Made by a program: the position numbers and the translations under genes
Part shown: piece after piece, positions 52,950 through 62,997 of the stretch
Numbering within the stretch: position 1 is the first letter of the stretch
Layout: each line of letters begins with the position of its first letter
Notes under the pieces: generated by a model
The model's input: the letters and a program-made list of their open reading frames with translations, nothing else
What the model was told of the DNA's origin: nothing
The model's database searches: none
Source of the DNA: Pseudorhodoplanes sp.
Lineage (GTDB): Bacteria; Pseudomonadota; Alphaproteobacteria; Rhizobiales; Xanthobacteraceae
Direction of reading: 5' to 3'
DNA length: 64,000 nucleotides
Assembly: GCA_032027085.1 (NCBI GenBank)
Contig: JAVSMS010000001.1
Location: forward strand, 4,565,730 to 4,629,729

Positions 52950-54662
52950 TCAAAACAAAAAATACCGCTGCGCCATCGGCAGCACCTCGGCCGGCGCACA
53001 GGTGAGAAGTTCGCCGTCCGCCCTCACCTCGTAGGTCTCTGCGTCGATCTCCAGCTTCGGCGTCGCGCCGTTGTGGATCATGCTTTTCTTCGAGATGCCA
53101 CCACGCGTATTCTTCACCGCCACAAGTTCTTTCTGGATGCCGAGTTTGCGACCAAGTCCGGCGCGAACCGCCGCCTTCGAGGTGAACACCACCGACGACG
53201 CGGTGAGCGCACGCCCGAAGGCGCCGAACATGGGGCGGTAATGCACCGGCTGCGGCGTCGGGATCGAGGCGTTGGGATCGCCCATCTGCGCGGCGACGAT
53301 GGTGCCGCCCTTGATGATGCAATCCGGCTTCACGCCGAAAAAGGCCGGCGACCACAGCACGAGATCGGCCAGCTTGCCCTTCTCGATGGAGCCGATCACG
53401 TGCGATACGCCGTGCGCGATGGCGGGATTGATCGTGTATTTGGTAATGTAGCGGCGGGCGCGCATGTTGTCGTTGTCGCCCTTCTCTTCCTTCAGGCGCC
53501 CGCGCTGTTTCTTCATCTTGTCGGCGGTCTGCCAGGTGCGAATGATGACCTCGCCGAGCCGCCCCATCGCCTGGCTGTCCGACGACATCATCGAGAGCGC
53601 GCCGATGTCATGCAGGATGTCTTCCGCCGCGATCGTCTCCTTGCGGATGCGGCTCTCGGCAAAGGCGAGGTCTTCCGCAATCGAGGGATCGAGATGGTGG
53701 CACACCATCAGCATGTCGAGATGCTCGTCGATGGTGTTCTTCGTAAACGGCCGCGTCGGATTGGTGGACGACGGCAGGACGTTCTTCAACCCCGCCACCT
53801 TCATGATGTCCGGTGCGTGGCCGCCGCCGGCGCCTTCGGTGTGGAAGGCATGGATGGTGCGGCCCTTGAACGCCTTGATGGTGTCCTCGACAAACCCGCT
53901 CTCGTTGAGCGTGTCGGTGTGGATCATCACCTGCACGTCATGATCGTCCGCGACCGACAGGCAATTGTCGATCGCGGCCGGCGTCGTGCCCCAGTCCTCG
54001 TGCAGCTTGAGCGCGCAGGCGCCGCCCTTGACCATTTCCTCCAGCGCGGCGGGACGCGACGCATTGCCCTTGCCAGCGAAACCGAGATTGACCGGAAACG
54101 CGTCCGCCGCCTGGATCATGCGCGCGATGTGCCATGGCCCCGGCGTGCAGGTCGTGGCGAAGGTGCCGTGCGCGGGGCCGGTGCCGCCGCCGAGCAGCGA
54201 GGTGACGCCCGACATCAGCGCCTCATCCACCTGCTGCGGGCAGATGAAATGAATGTGCGTGTCGAAGCCGCCGGCGGTGAGGATCTTGCCCTCGCCTGCG
54301 ATCACTTCGGTCCCCGGCCCGATGACGATGGTGACGCCCGGCTGGATGTCTGGATTGCCGGCCTTGCCAATGGCATGGACTTTTCCGTCCTTCAGGCCGA
54401 CATCGGCCTTCACGATTCCCCAGTGATCGAGAATGAGCGCATTGGTGATGACGGTGTCGACCGCGCCCTGCTTGTTGGTCATCTGGGACTGACCCATGCC
54501 ATCGCGGATCACCTTGCCGCCGCCGAACTTCACCTCGTCGCCATAGATGGTGAAATCCTTCTCCACCTCGATGATGATGTCGGTGTCGGCGAGCCGCACC
54601 TTGTCGCCCGTGGTGGGGCCGAACATGTCAGCATAGACGGAGCGTTTGATTTTTGCCGACAT
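52950..54662 (-). CDS. ureC: Urease alpha subunit
   Basis: 570 aa, full length. Nickel-binding HIHFICPQQ near 134-142, the carbamylated Lys in [34 protein letters not shown] and the flap [22 protein letters not shown] are all present. Hydrolyses urea to ammonia and carbamate in the cytoplasm. Starts 3 bp after ureB. Confidence 0.98.
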   Translation of the reverse strand: MSAKIKRSVYADMFGPTTGDKVRLADTDIIIEVEKDFTIYGDEVKFGGGKVIRDGMGQSQMTNKQGAVDTVITNALILDHWGIVKADVGLKDGKVHAIGKAGNPDIQPGVTIVIGPGTEVIAGEGKILTAGGFDTHIHFICPQQVDEALMSGVTSLLGGGTGPAHGTFATTCTPGPWHIARMIQAADAFPVNLGFAGKGNASRPAALEEMVKGGACALKLHEDWGTTPAAIDNCLSVADDHDVQVMIHTDTLNESGFVEDTIKAFKGRTIHAFHTEGAGGGHAPDIMKVAGLKNVLPSSTNPTRPFTKNTIDEHLDMLMVCHHLDPSIAEDLAFAESRIRKETIAAEDILHDIGALSMMSSDSQAMGRLGEVIIRTWQTADKMKKQRGRLKEEKGDNDNMRARRYITKYTINPAIAHGVSHVIGSIEKGKLADLVLWSPAFFGVKPDCIIKGGTIVAAQMGDPNASIPTPQPVHYRPMFGAFGRALTASSVVFTSKAAVRAGLGRKLGIQKELVAVKNTRGGISKKSMIHNGATPKLEIDAETYEVRADGELLTCAPAEVLPMAQRYFLF

Positions 54663-54665
54663 GGC

Positions 54666-54971
54666 TTAGAGCTTCCCCATCACGTCGCCACGAAAACCGT
54701 AGATCGCGCGCTTGCCCGCGAGCGCGACCAGTTGCACCTCGCGCGTCTGGCCCGGCTCGAAGCGAACAGCCGTGCCCGCCGCGATATCGAGCCGCATGCC
54801 GCGCGCCTTCTTGCGGTCGAATTTCAGCGCGGGGTTGGTCTCGAAGAAATGATAATGCGAGCCGACCTGGATGGGGCGGTCGCCGGTGTTCGACACCGTC
54901 AGCGTCACGGTCCTGCGGCCGGCGTTCAGCTCGATCTCGCCGTCCTTGATCAGCATTTCGCCAGGAATCAT
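54666..54971 (-). CDS. ureB: Urease beta subunit
   Basis: 101 aa from ATG 54971, coupled to the preceding stop (TGATG). [39 protein letters not shown] and [17 protein letters not shown] are typical. Separate ureA and ureB genes, as in most alphaproteobacteria. Confidence 0.97.
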   Translation of the reverse strand: MIPGEMLIKDGEIELNAGRRTVTLTVSNTGDRPIQVGSHYHFFETNPALKFDRKKARGMRLDIAAGTAVRFEPGQTREVQLVALAGKRAIYGFRGDVMGKL

Positions 54972-55159
54972 CAACGCCCCTCCTTCCGCCAAATGCGGAA
55001 CGCGATCACGCCGCCGGCGACCAAAGCCGCCGCCAGCAGCATCACAGCATAATCGGGAAACATGCTCGTTGCATGCGGATGACCATGCGGCACCGTCGAA
55101 TCGTGAGCAAAGGCCGTGGACGCGACCAGCATCGAGAGCAAAGCAATCAATATCTTCAT
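54971..55159 (-). CDS. 62-aa secreted/membrane protein between ureA and ureB
   Basis: ATG at 55159; the frame is open to 55198 but the ATG begins a clear signal peptide ([18 protein letters not shown]). The mature part starts [14 protein letters not shown], with four His residues, followed by one membrane helix ([18 protein letters not shown]) and a basic tail RIWRKEGR. Coupled to ureB by TGATG and 10 bp after ureA. The His-rich periplasmic stretch could bind nickel, but this is only inferred. Not a recognised urease subunit. Confidence 0.75.
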   Translation of the reverse strand: MKILIALLSMLVASTAFAHDSTVPHGHPHATSMFPDYAVMLLAAALVAGGVIAFRIWRKEGR

Positions 55160-55169
55160 TTCAAATCCT

Positions 55170-55472
55170 TCAGCGTATCGGTTGGTGCACGGTGACAAGC
55201 TTGGTGCCGTCGGGGAACGTCGCCTCGACCTGGATATCGTGGATCATCTCGGGGATGCCCTCCATCACCTGGTCGCGCGTGATCACGTTGCCGCCGTCGC
55301 GCATCAGCTCAGCGACGCTCTTGCCGTCGCGCGCACCCTCCATGATGAAATCGGTGATCAAGGCGACGGCTTCGGGGTGATTGAGCTTGACGCCGCGCTC
55401 CAGGCGCCGGCGCGCCACCATCGCGGCCATCGCGATCAGCAGCTTGTCTTTTTCGCGCGGTGTGAGATTCAT
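55170..55472 (-). CDS. ureA: Urease gamma subunit
   Basis: 100 aa. [36 protein letters not shown] and [18 protein letters not shown] are the family signature. Usual length. Confidence 0.98.
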   Translation of the reverse strand: MNLTPREKDKLLIAMAAMVARRRLERGVKLNHPEAVALITDFIMEGARDGKSVAELMRDGGNVITRDQVMEGIPEMIHDIQVEATFPDGTKLVTVHQPIR

Positions 55473-55487
55473 CGCCCCTTCCCGATT

Positions 55488-56309
55488 TCAGTTCAACCAA
55501 AGTCGCGGCAGCGTCTTGCGATCGAGCGCCGCCAGCATCGCGATAAGATCGCGCCGCAACGCCGCACCGTCCCGGGCACAGAGCCGCGCCACCGCAATGC
55601 CGTTCCAGACTGAGATTCCGACTTCGCCGGCGAATTGCTCGCCGAGGGCGCGCACTTTTGCAATGGCGTCGTCGCTGCCAGGCACAAGCAGGACGGTCGC
55701 AATCGCGGCAGATCCTTTCGCCACTGAGGGCTCTGCCAGTGTGTCGGCAATGTCGCCATCCAGCCGCAGGGTCTCGGCGAAGATCAGCCGGCCGCCTCGG
55801 CGCACCCGCCAGCGGTCGATGAGCCGGCCTTGGTTCACACTCTCGCCCATCGCGGAACGGCCAAAAACGACTGCCTCGGCGAGCAGAAGCGATGCGTCGT
55901 CGGCAAGCTCCACGTCGATGGACCGGTGCAACCGGGCACGGTCGAACAGGATGGTTTCCTGCGGCAGCCAGCGCAGCGCGGCGCCGGCTGCGACCGAAAG
56001 GCTCACGGCCATCTCGGCATCCGCATCGATGGCGCGATAGACCTTTTCCGCCGCCGCGCCGGTGACAACCAGTTCGGCACCCGTGCCGGCATTCACCTCC
56101 AGTGCGAACCGGTCTCCCCCGGCAATCCCGCCCGCGGTGTTCACGATCACCGCCTCACATTCGGCCGCCGTCGTGTTTGGAAACCGCACCCGCAGCGAGC
56201 CTTCTTCGCCCACCTGGCTGCGCCGCGTCCGCCCATCGACCGCGGCAACGCCAAGGGCAATGCGCCCGCGCGCGCGGTTGGCGGCGAAAGTCTCGTCGCT
56301 CTCCTGCAT
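55488..56309 (-). CDS. ureD: Urease accessory protein
   Basis: 273 aa from ATG 56309 (GAGGG 11 nt upstream). LRVRFPNTTAAECEAVIVNTAGGIAGGDRF and LRWLPQETILFDRARLHRSIDVEL match UreD. An open frame continues upstream to 56732 but runs through urtE out of frame and is not real. Helps insert nickel. Confidence 0.95.
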   Translation of the reverse strand: MQESDETFAANRARGRIALGVAAVDGRTRRSQVGEEGSLRVRFPNTTAAECEAVIVNTAGGIAGGDRFALEVNAGTGAELVVTGAAAEKVYRAIDADAEMAVSLSVAAGAALRWLPQETILFDRARLHRSIDVELADDASLLLAEAVVFGRSAMGESVNQGRLIDRWRVRRGGRLIFAETLRLDGDIADTLAEPSVAKGSAAIATVLLVPGSDDAIAKVRALGEQFAGEVGISVWNGIAVARLCARDGAALRRDLIAMLAALDRKTLPRLWLN

Positions 56310-56352
56310 CTTGGCTGCGGCCCTCACGACATTCCCCGCTTTGCGGCCATTG

Positions 56353-57048
56353 TCACAGGGCCAACGCGCGCCGCAAGGCCGCCTCGTCAAGATTCTCGTT
56401 GTTGGACAAATAAACCACAGCGCCGCGGTCCATTGCCACGAATTGGTCACCCAGCTCGCGGGCAAAGTCGAAATACTGCTCGACCAGCACAATGGCCATC
56501 TGGCCCAGCCCACGCAGATAGGAAATGGCGCGGCCGATGTCCTTGATGATCGAGGGCTGGATGCCCTCCGTCGGCTCGTCGAGAAGCAACAACTTCGGTC
56601 GCATGACCAGGGCCCGGCCGATCGCCAATTGCTGCTGCTGGCCACCGGACAGGTCGCCACCGCGCCGGCGCAACATGTCATGCAGAACCGGAAACAACGA
56701 AAAGACATCATCCGGAATCTCGCGCTCCGCACGCCTGAGCGGCGCGAAACCGGTTTTCAGATTTTCTTCCACGGTCAGTAGCGGAAAAATCTCGCGGCCT
56801 TGCGGCACGATGGCGATGCCGGCGCGCGCGCGCTCATAAGGTTTGAGCAGGTTGATATTGTGGCCGCCCCAATCGATCTCGCCGCGGCTCACCGGCTGCT
56901 GGCCGACGATGGCACGCAAAAGGCTGGTCTTGCCGACGCCATTGCGGCCGAGCACACAGGTTACCTTGCCGGGCTCGGCGGTGAGCGAGATGTTGCGCAG
57001 AGCCTGCGCCGCGCCATAGTGCAGATCGATATGTTTCACGTCGAGCAT
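56353..57048 (-). CDS. urtE: Urea ABC transporter ATPase UrtE
   Basis: 231 aa. MLDVKHIDLHYGAAQALRNISL, Walker A GRNGVGKTS, LSGGQQQQLAIGRALV and LLLLDEPTEGIQPSIIKDIG; the EGIQPSII motif is characteristic of UrtE. Lies 3 bp after urtD. Confidence 0.95.
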   Translation of the reverse strand: MLDVKHIDLHYGAAQALRNISLTAEPGKVTCVLGRNGVGKTSLLRAIVGQQPVSRGEIDWGGHNINLLKPYERARAGIAIVPQGREIFPLLTVEENLKTGFAPLRRAEREIPDDVFSLFPVLHDMLRRRGGDLSGGQQQQLAIGRALVMRPKLLLLDEPTEGIQPSIIKDIGRAISYLRGLGQMAIVLVEQYFDFARELGDQFVAMDRGAVVYLSNNENLDEAALRRALAL

Positions 57049-57051
57049 GAG

Positions 57052-57807
57052 TCATCGCCCCAGATACACTTCAACCACCCGTTCGTTCTCAGATACCTGA
57101 TCGATCGATCCTTCCGCCAGCACCGAGCCTTCATGCAGGCAGGTCACCTTGACGCCCAGTTCACGGACAAAGGTCATGTCGTGCTCGACCACAATGACGG
57201 TCTTGTCGCGATTGATATCCTTGAGAAGTTCGGCGGTCTGATACGTCTCCGCGTCGGTCATGCCGGCAACAGGTTCATCCACCAGCAACAGTTTCGGCTC
57301 CTGCGCCAGGAGCATGCCGATTTCCAGCCACTGCTTCTGCCCGTGCGACAGCGAACCCGCGAGCCGGTCGCGCGCAGGCTTGAGGCGAATCGTATCGAGA
57401 ATTCTGTCAATGCGCTCGGCCTGCTCTTCGCTTTCGCGCCACAGAAGCGCCGCCCGCGCGGAACGGTCGTCTTTCAAAGCCAGCAGAAGATTGTCCTCGA
57501 CACTATGCATCTCGAACACGGTCGGCTTCTGGAACTTGCGGCCGATGCCAAGCATCGCGATCTCCGCCTCATCCAGCCGCGTGAGATCGCGGTTGCCTTC
57601 GAACACCGCGTCGCCCTCGTCCGGCCGCGTCTTGCCGGTGATGACGTCCATCATCGTCGTTTTGCCGGCACCGTTGGGGCCGATAATGGCGCGCATCTCG
57701 CCCGGCTCGACCGCAAGCGACAGATTGTTCAGCGCGCGGAAGCCATCGAAGGAGACTGTCACGCCGTCAAGATATAGCAAAGCGGTTGTGGTGCGTTTTT
57801 CAATCAT
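57052..57807 (-). CDS. urtD: Urea ABC transporter ATPase UrtD
   Basis: 251 aa from ATG 57807, 2 nt after the urtC stop. GPNGAGKTTMMDVITGKTRPD, IGRKFQKPTVFEMHSVEDNL and LLVDEPVAGMTDAE are UrtD hallmarks. The frame is open to 57891. Confidence 0.95.
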   Translation of the reverse strand: MIEKRTTTALLYLDGVTVSFDGFRALNNLSLAVEPGEMRAIIGPNGAGKTTMMDVITGKTRPDEGDAVFEGNRDLTRLDEAEIAMLGIGRKFQKPTVFEMHSVEDNLLLALKDDRSARAALLWRESEEQAERIDRILDTIRLKPARDRLAGSLSHGQKQWLEIGMLLAQEPKLLLVDEPVAGMTDAETYQTAELLKDINRDKTVIVVEHDMTFVRELGVKVTCLHEGSVLAEGSIDQVSENERVVEVYLGR

Positions 57808-57809
57808 GA

Positions 57810-58964
57810 TCACTCCGCCGGCCGCGGCGCCGGTTCTGCATCCGGCATGGCGACATCTTTCGGGGCGTACGCGCGCCGTTCTTTCCACCAATACGCGATG
57901 GTGCCGATGATGCCGCGCGGCAGGAACAGCGTGACCGCAACGAACAGTCCGCCGAGCAGGAACAGCCAGTACGGCGCCAGAAAGCCTGTGGTGAATGTCG
58001 TCTTGGCGTAATTGACCAAAATTGCGCCGAGCACGGCGCCAGTCAACGTGCCGCGGCCACCGACGGCAACCCAGATCACCGCCTCGATGGAATTCGCGGG
58101 CGCGAATTCGCTCGGATTGATGATGCCGACCTGCGGCACATAAAGCGCGCCGGCGACACCCGCCATGCAGGCCGAAAGCGTGAAGACGAACAACTTGTAG
58201 GATTCCACGCGGTAACCGAGGAAACGCGTGCGCGATTCGGCGTCGCGGATGGCGATCAGGACCTTGCCGAATTTGGACGTCACCACCGCGCGGCAGATGA
58301 TGAAACCGAGTGCCAGCGCCATGCAGGACGCTACGAATAACGCCACGCGCGTGCCCTGCGCCTGCACATTGAAGCCAAGGATATCCTTGAAGTCGGTCAG
58401 ACCGTTATTGCCGCCGAAGCCGAAATTGTTGCGGAAGAAGCCAAGCATCAGCGCGAAGGTCATCGCCTGGGTGATGATCGACAGATAGACGCCGGTCACA
58501 CGGGAGCGGAAGGCGAACCAGCCGAACACGAAAGCGAGCAGGCCGGGCACCAGCAACACCATCAGCATGGCATACGGGAATGACTGGAAGCCGTACCAGA
58601 AGAACGGCAATTCCTTCCAGTTCAGGAACACCATGAAATCCGGCAGGATCGGATGCGCGTAGACTCCGCGCGTGCCGATCTGGCGCATGAGATACATGCC
58701 CATGGCGTAGCCGCCGAGCGCGAAAAACGCGCCGTGGCCAAGGGAAAGAATGCCGCAATAGCCCCAGATCAGGTCGATGGAGAGGGCGAGCAACGCGTAG
58801 CAGACATACTTGCCGAACAGTGCGACCACATAGGTCGGAATGTGGAAGTGCGAACTCTCCGGCACCAGCAGATTGAGTGCCGGCACGATGACGACTGCCG
58901 CCGCCACGATCACAAGAAAGATCGTGGCGCCGCGGTCGAGCGAGCGGATGAGGAGGCCGTTCAT
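57810..58964 (-). CDS. urtC: Urea ABC transporter permease UrtC
   Basis: 384 aa with about ten helices. LIWGYCGILSLGHGAFFALGGYAMGMYLMRQIG and NNGLTDFKDILGF are typical of UrtC. Start overlaps the urtB stop (ATGA). Confidence 0.95.
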   Translation of the reverse strand: MNGLLIRSLDRGATIFLVIVAAAVVIVPALNLLVPESSHFHIPTYVVALFGKYVCYALLALSIDLIWGYCGILSLGHGAFFALGGYAMGMYLMRQIGTRGVYAHPILPDFMVFLNWKELPFFWYGFQSFPYAMLMVLLVPGLLAFVFGWFAFRSRVTGVYLSIITQAMTFALMLGFFRNNFGFGGNNGLTDFKDILGFNVQAQGTRVALFVASCMALALGFIICRAVVTSKFGKVLIAIRDAESRTRFLGYRVESYKLFVFTLSACMAGVAGALYVPQVGIINPSEFAPANSIEAVIWVAVGGRGTLTGAVLGAILVNYAKTTFTTGFLAPYWLFLLGGLFVAVTLFLPRGIIGTIAYWWKERRAYAPKDVAMPDAEPAPRPAE

Positions 58965-60565
58965 GCTTCCACCGCCCGGCCCTTGAGCGCGAACAGGCCG
59001 CGCGGACGCTTCTGGATAAACAGGATGATCAGAACGAGAATGAGGATCTTTCCGAGCACCGCACCGGCAAAGGGCTCAAGGAATTTGTTGGCGATCCCGA
59101 GCGCGAAGGCCCCAACCAGCGTACCCCAGAGATTGCCAACCCCGCCGAAGACGACGACCAAGAAGGAGTCGATGATGTAGCTCTGGCCGAGGTTGGGCGA
59201 AACGTTGTCGATCTGCGACAGCGCAACGCCGGCGATGCCGGCAATGCCCGAGCCCAGTCCGAAGGTCAGCGCGTCGACGCGGCTGGTGCGGATGCCCATT
59301 GCCGCCGCCATCGGACGATTCTGCGTCACCGCGCGCATTTCCAGTCCGATACGGGTAAAGCGCAGCAACGCCAGCAATCCGGCGAACACCGCCAGCGTGA
59401 AGACGATGATCCACAACCGGTTATAGGTGATGGTGATCTGGCCGATCTCGAAGGCGCCGCTCATCCACGAGGGGTTTCCCACCTCGCGGTTGGTCGGCCC
59501 GAACATGGTGCGCACCGCCTGCTGCAGGATCAGCGAAATGCCCCAGGTGGCGAGCAGCGTTTCCAGCGGCCGGCCATAGAGAAAGCGGATGACGCCACGC
59601 TCAATCAGAATGCCGATGAAGCCCGATACCAGAAACGCCAAAGGCACGGCGAGCAGCAGCGAATAGTCAAACAGGCCGGGATTGTGTGCGCGGATAATCT
59701 CCTGCACCACAAAGGTGACATACGCTCCGATCATCACCATCTCGCCATGCGCCATGTTGATGACGCCCATCACGCCGAAGGTGATGGCAAGACCGATGGC
59801 GGCCAGCAACAGCACCGAACCAAGCGACAAGCCGTACCAGGCATTCTGCACGGCGGCCCACATGGCAAGCTGACTCTCGATTGACGAGACGCCGTCTTTG
59901 GCTGCTTTCAGCACCGCCGGAGGATTATTCGTCGGCACTCCTGCGAGCAGCGCAAGCGCCTCCTGATCGCCCCGCGCCTTGATCACCGCGACGGCATCGA
60001 GCTTGTCGGCTTCGGGGGCATCAGGCTTGTACAGCACCGCAGCCGCCCTCGCCTCCATCAATGCCCGCTTGATACCGGCAATGGCTTCCTTGCCGATGGC
60101 GGTCTGCAGCGCCGGCAGCGCATTGGCGTCGCGCGACTTGAAAACGGCCTGCGCCGCCTCAAAACGTTTGCCGGGATCAGGCGACAGCAATGTCAGGCCG
60201 CCAAGCGCCGCATCGATGGCACGGCGCAGCCTGTTGTTAAGCCGAACTCGGCTCAGGCCGGCAGGCTCGCTGACCGCATTGCCGGTCGCAGCATCGAACG
60301 TGCGATCGGCGCTTTCCTTGAAGTAAACCTTCTTCGTGGCCGGATCGACATAAAGGCGCGAGTCCTGCAGCGCTTCGATCACACGCGCCGCCAGCGGATT
60401 TCCGCTCGCCGCAACGCCTTCAATGCCGGCTTCAGTATCGCCGAACGAGCCGGCGGCGAATTTTGCCAGCGCTTCGTCGTAGGTCTGGGCGTATCCCGGC
60501 GCGGCGGCGATCAGAAAGCCGACAGCAAGCGCCAGCGCGACCAGACGATCGCAAATCCTTCGCAT
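58961..60565 (-). CDS. urtB: Urea ABC transporter permease UrtB
   Basis: 534 aa from ATG 60565, preceded by GGGA; an upstream ATG at 60583 is possible. A signal peptide (ALALAVGFLIAAAPGYAQ) and an N-terminal periplasmic helical domain of about 200 residues, the usual UrtB extension, precede the permease domain with GLSLGSVLLLAAIGLAITFGVMGVINMAHGE. Confidence 0.95.
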   Translation of the reverse strand: MRRICDRLVALALAVGFLIAAAPGYAQTYDEALAKFAAGSFGDTEAGIEGVAASGNPLAARVIEALQDSRLYVDPATKKVYFKESADRTFDAATGNAVSEPAGLSRVRLNNRLRRAIDAALGGLTLLSPDPGKRFEAAQAVFKSRDANALPALQTAIGKEAIAGIKRALMEARAAAVLYKPDAPEADKLDAVAVIKARGDQEALALLAGVPTNNPPAVLKAAKDGVSSIESQLAMWAAVQNAWYGLSLGSVLLLAAIGLAITFGVMGVINMAHGEMVMIGAYVTFVVQEIIRAHNPGLFDYSLLLAVPLAFLVSGFIGILIERGVIRFLYGRPLETLLATWGISLILQQAVRTMFGPTNREVGNPSWMSGAFEIGQITITYNRLWIIVFTLAVFAGLLALLRFTRIGLEMRAVTQNRPMAAAMGIRTSRVDALTFGLGSGIAGIAGVALSQIDNVSPNLGQSYIIDSFLVVVFGGVGNLWGTLVGAFALGIANKFLEPFAGAVLGKILILVLIILFIQKRPRGLFALKGRAVEA

Positions 60566-60596
60566 CTCAATGTTTCCCGGCATCGAGCGTGAAAAG

Positions 60597-60625
60597 CGGG
60601 AGGCGGCGGAGGAAACCGCCTCCCG
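60597..60625 (-). promoter_or_regulatory. Stem-loop between urtA and urtB
   Basis: Perfect 10-bp arms CGGGAGGCGG (60597-60606) and CCGCCTCCCG (60616-60625), with a 9-nt loop and no T run. Placed 17 bp after the urtA stop, it probably stabilises the urtA mRNA or attenuates readthrough, giving more binding protein than permease. Confidence 0.6.
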
Positions 60626-60641
60626 TAGTGTCAGGCAGCGT

Positions 60642-61958
60642 TTACGATCCCTGCCCGCCGCATTTCTTAAGCTTGGTGTTGAAGTTCCCGCATTTCAGCT
60701 TCACCCAGTCCGCCTCGAGATCTTTCGACCCTTCGAGTTCGTCGGACCAGGCATCGCCCGGGACCAAACCTTCGGTCTTCCACACCACGTCGAACTGACC
60801 ATCACCGCGCACTTCGCCGATAAACACTGGCTTGGTGATGTGATGGTTGGGAAGCATCTTGGAGACACCACCGGTGAGGTTCGGCGCTTCGATACCCGGC
60901 AGCGCATCGATGACCTTATCCGGATCGGTGGACTTCACCTTCTCGACCGCCTTCACCCACATGGCGAAGCCGATCACATGCGCTTCCATCGGGTCGTTGG
61001 AGACGCGTTTCGGATTCTTGGTGAAGGCCTTCCACTTGGCGATGAATTCCTTGTTCGCCGGCGTGTCGATCGATTCGAAGTAGTTCCAGGCGGCGAGATG
61101 GCCGAGCAGCGGCTTGGTGTCGATGCCAGCAAGTTCTTCCTCACCTACCGAGAACGCCACGACCGGAATGTCCTTCGCCTTGACACCCTGGTTCCCGAGC
61201 TCCTTGTAGAAGGGAACGTTGGCGTCGCCGTTGATGGTGGACACCACCGCAGTCTTCTTGCCCGCCGAGCCGAACTTCTTGATGTCGGCAACGATGGTCT
61301 GCCAGTCGGAATGACCGAACGGCGTGTAATTGATCATGATGTCGTCCGACTTGACGCCTTTGGACTTCAGATAGGCCTCAAGAATCTTGTTGGTCGTGCG
61401 CGGATAGACATAGTCGGTGCCGGCCAGCACCCAGCGCTGCACCTTCTCTTCCTTCATGAGGTAGTCGACCGCCGGGATCGCCTGCTGGTTGGGCGCCGCG
61501 CCCGTGTAGAATACGTTGCGCTCGCTTTCCTCGCCCTCGTATTGCACCGGATAGAAAAGGATCGAATTCAGCTCCTTGAACACCGGCAGCACCGACTTGC
61601 GCGACACCGAGGTCCAGCAGCCGAACACGGCGGCCACCTTTTCCTTGGTGATCAGTTCGCGCGCCTTTTCAGCGAAGAGCGGCCAGTTCGACGCCGGATC
61701 GACGACCACGGCCTCGAGCTTCTTGCCGAGCAAGCCGCCCTTCTTGTTCTGCTCTTCGATGAGCATGAGCATCACGTCTTTCAGCGTGGTCTCGCTGATC
61801 GCCATGGTGCCCGAGAGCGAATGAAGAATGCCGACCTTGATCGTATCCTGCGCCTTGGCGGGGAGAACAGCTGCAACGGACAGTGCGAGGCCGGCCGTGG
61901 CGGCAAGCCAGCGGCGGGCCAACGGTCTTTCGGCGACCGCACGAATGGGATGAAACAT
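60642..61958 (-). CDS. urtA: Urea ABC transporter substrate-binding protein UrtA
   Basis: 438 aa from ATG 61958 with AGAGGG 7 nt upstream; the frame is open to 62036. Signal peptide LAATAGLALSVAAVLPAKAQ, then DTIKVGILHSLSGTMAISE and KEKVAAVFGCWTSVSRKSVLPVFKE, which is the UrtA urea-site region, and YPVQYEGEE. First gene of the urt-ure operon, behind a sigma-54 promoter. Confidence 0.97.
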   Translation of the reverse strand: MFHPIRAVAERPLARRWLAATAGLALSVAAVLPAKAQDTIKVGILHSLSGTMAISETTLKDVMLMLIEEQNKKGGLLGKKLEAVVVDPASNWPLFAEKARELITKEKVAAVFGCWTSVSRKSVLPVFKELNSILFYPVQYEGEESERNVFYTGAAPNQQAIPAVDYLMKEEKVQRWVLAGTDYVYPRTTNKILEAYLKSKGVKSDDIMINYTPFGHSDWQTIVADIKKFGSAGKKTAVVSTINGDANVPFYKELGNQGVKAKDIPVVAFSVGEEELAGIDTKPLLGHLAAWNYFESIDTPANKEFIAKWKAFTKNPKRVSNDPMEAHVIGFAMWVKAVEKVKSTDPDKVIDALPGIEAPNLTGGVSKMLPNHHITKPVFIGEVRGDGQFDVVWKTEGLVPGDAWSDELEGSKDLEADWVKLKCGNFNTKLKKCGGQGS

Positions 61959-62020
61959 GGGTGATCCCTCTGTTGGACGCGCGCACCAGCGGACCCGGCA
62001 CTGCGCTGCAACGAGGGATC

Positions 62021-62035
62021 GCAAGGCCCGTGCCA
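62021..62035 (-). promoter_or_regulatory. Sigma-54 promoter of the urt-ure operon
   Basis: Read on the minus strand: TGGCACGGGCCTTGC, i.e. TGGCAC-N5-TTGC with GG and GC at -24/-12. Predicted start near 62009, giving a leader of about 50 nt before urtA. This fits nitrogen control through NtrC. No clear NtrC site was recognised between 62040 and 62247, which holds no other gene. Confidence 0.8.
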
Positions 62036-62247
62036 AGTGCGTTTATCGCGGCTAAGTTCCTGAGATCGGGGAGGGATTCGCGCGTATGACCCGGGTTTGG
62101 CCAGAGTTCGAATAGATCGCTGCCTACTTTTTTATCAGATGCCCTGCTTATTCTCTGCGCATGCGATTCAAAGAGGCAGACGCATTTATCGCAAACAAGG
62201 GCGGTAAGGGTCCGTTAAGAGTTGAAATTCATCACACCCGACCAACC

Positions 62248-62979
62248 ATGCTGCCTATTGCCGTCGCCATTGTCTGCAAAACGCCCCAGCCCGGCCGGTC
62301 CAAGACCAGGCTGTCGCCAGCGCTGACGCCGCAGCAATGCGCAGACTTGTCCGCCGCCTTTATCCGCGACGTCGCGCAATCCATGAGTGATGTGGCGGCG
62401 GCCTCCAATTACGCGATCTATACGCCGGCGGCTTCCGAGCGCGATTTGCTGCCGCTGCTGCCGCACGGCTTTCGCATCATGCCGCAAGCGGACGGCGGTC
62501 TGGGACAGCGGCTGATTCGCATGACCCGCGAGCTCTTCACCGCCGGACATCGCGGCGTGGTACTGGTCAATGCCGACAGCCCAACCTTGCCGCACTCCAT
62601 CCTGCGCGATGCCATCGCCATGACCGGGCATACCGACAATGTCGTGATCGCGCCCGCGCATGACGGCGGCTATACGCTGATCGGGCTTACGCAGCCGCAC
62701 GACGCCTTGTTCACCGACATCGACTGGAGCACACCCCGCGTCTACGAACAGACACGTGCACGAGCTTTGCAACTCAGGCTGCCAGTCGTCGAATTGCCGC
62801 TCTGGTACGATGTCGACGATGGGGAATATCTCGCGGTGCTGGAGCAGGAATTCGCGGGCCATCCACCGCAATTTGCGCCGAAAGGACTCGTCGGCGCGCC
62901 GGCGCTGCATACGCGGCACTATCTCGCCGAGTTAGCCGCAATGCGGGACAATCATGCGCCGGTGAATGTGGTGCGGTGA
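62248..62979 (+). CDS. DUF2064 / TIGR04282-type glycosyltransferase-like protein
   Basis: 243 aa from ATG 62248 (the frame opens at 62161, but the conserved part begins here). AIVCKTPQPGRSKTRLSPALTPQQCADLSAAFIRD, LVNADSPTLPHSIL and VIAPAHDGGYTLIGL match the CofC/MobA-like GT-A fold of DUF2064. Function unknown in most bacteria. Confidence 0.85.
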   Translation: MLPIAVAIVCKTPQPGRSKTRLSPALTPQQCADLSAAFIRDVAQSMSDVAAASNYAIYTPAASERDLLPLLPHGFRIMPQADGGLGQRLIRMTRELFTAGHRGVVLVNADSPTLPHSILRDAIAMTGHTDNVVIAPAHDGGYTLIGLTQPHDALFTDIDWSTPRVYEQTRARALQLRLPVVELPLWYDVDDGEYLAVLEQEFAGHPPQFAPKGLVGAPALHTRHYLAELAAMRDNHAPVNVVR

Positions 62980-62997
62980 CCTGCGATTTATGGCGTC

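Noticed and set aside
52626-55052. 808-codon rightward ORF opposite ureC, ureB and ureE
   Set aside because: It is the antisense shadow of highly GC-biased urease genes; the product is rich in His/Arg and has no recognisable domain.
56310-56732. N-terminal extension of the ureD frame
   Set aside because: It overlaps urtE in a different frame and encodes nothing UreD-like.
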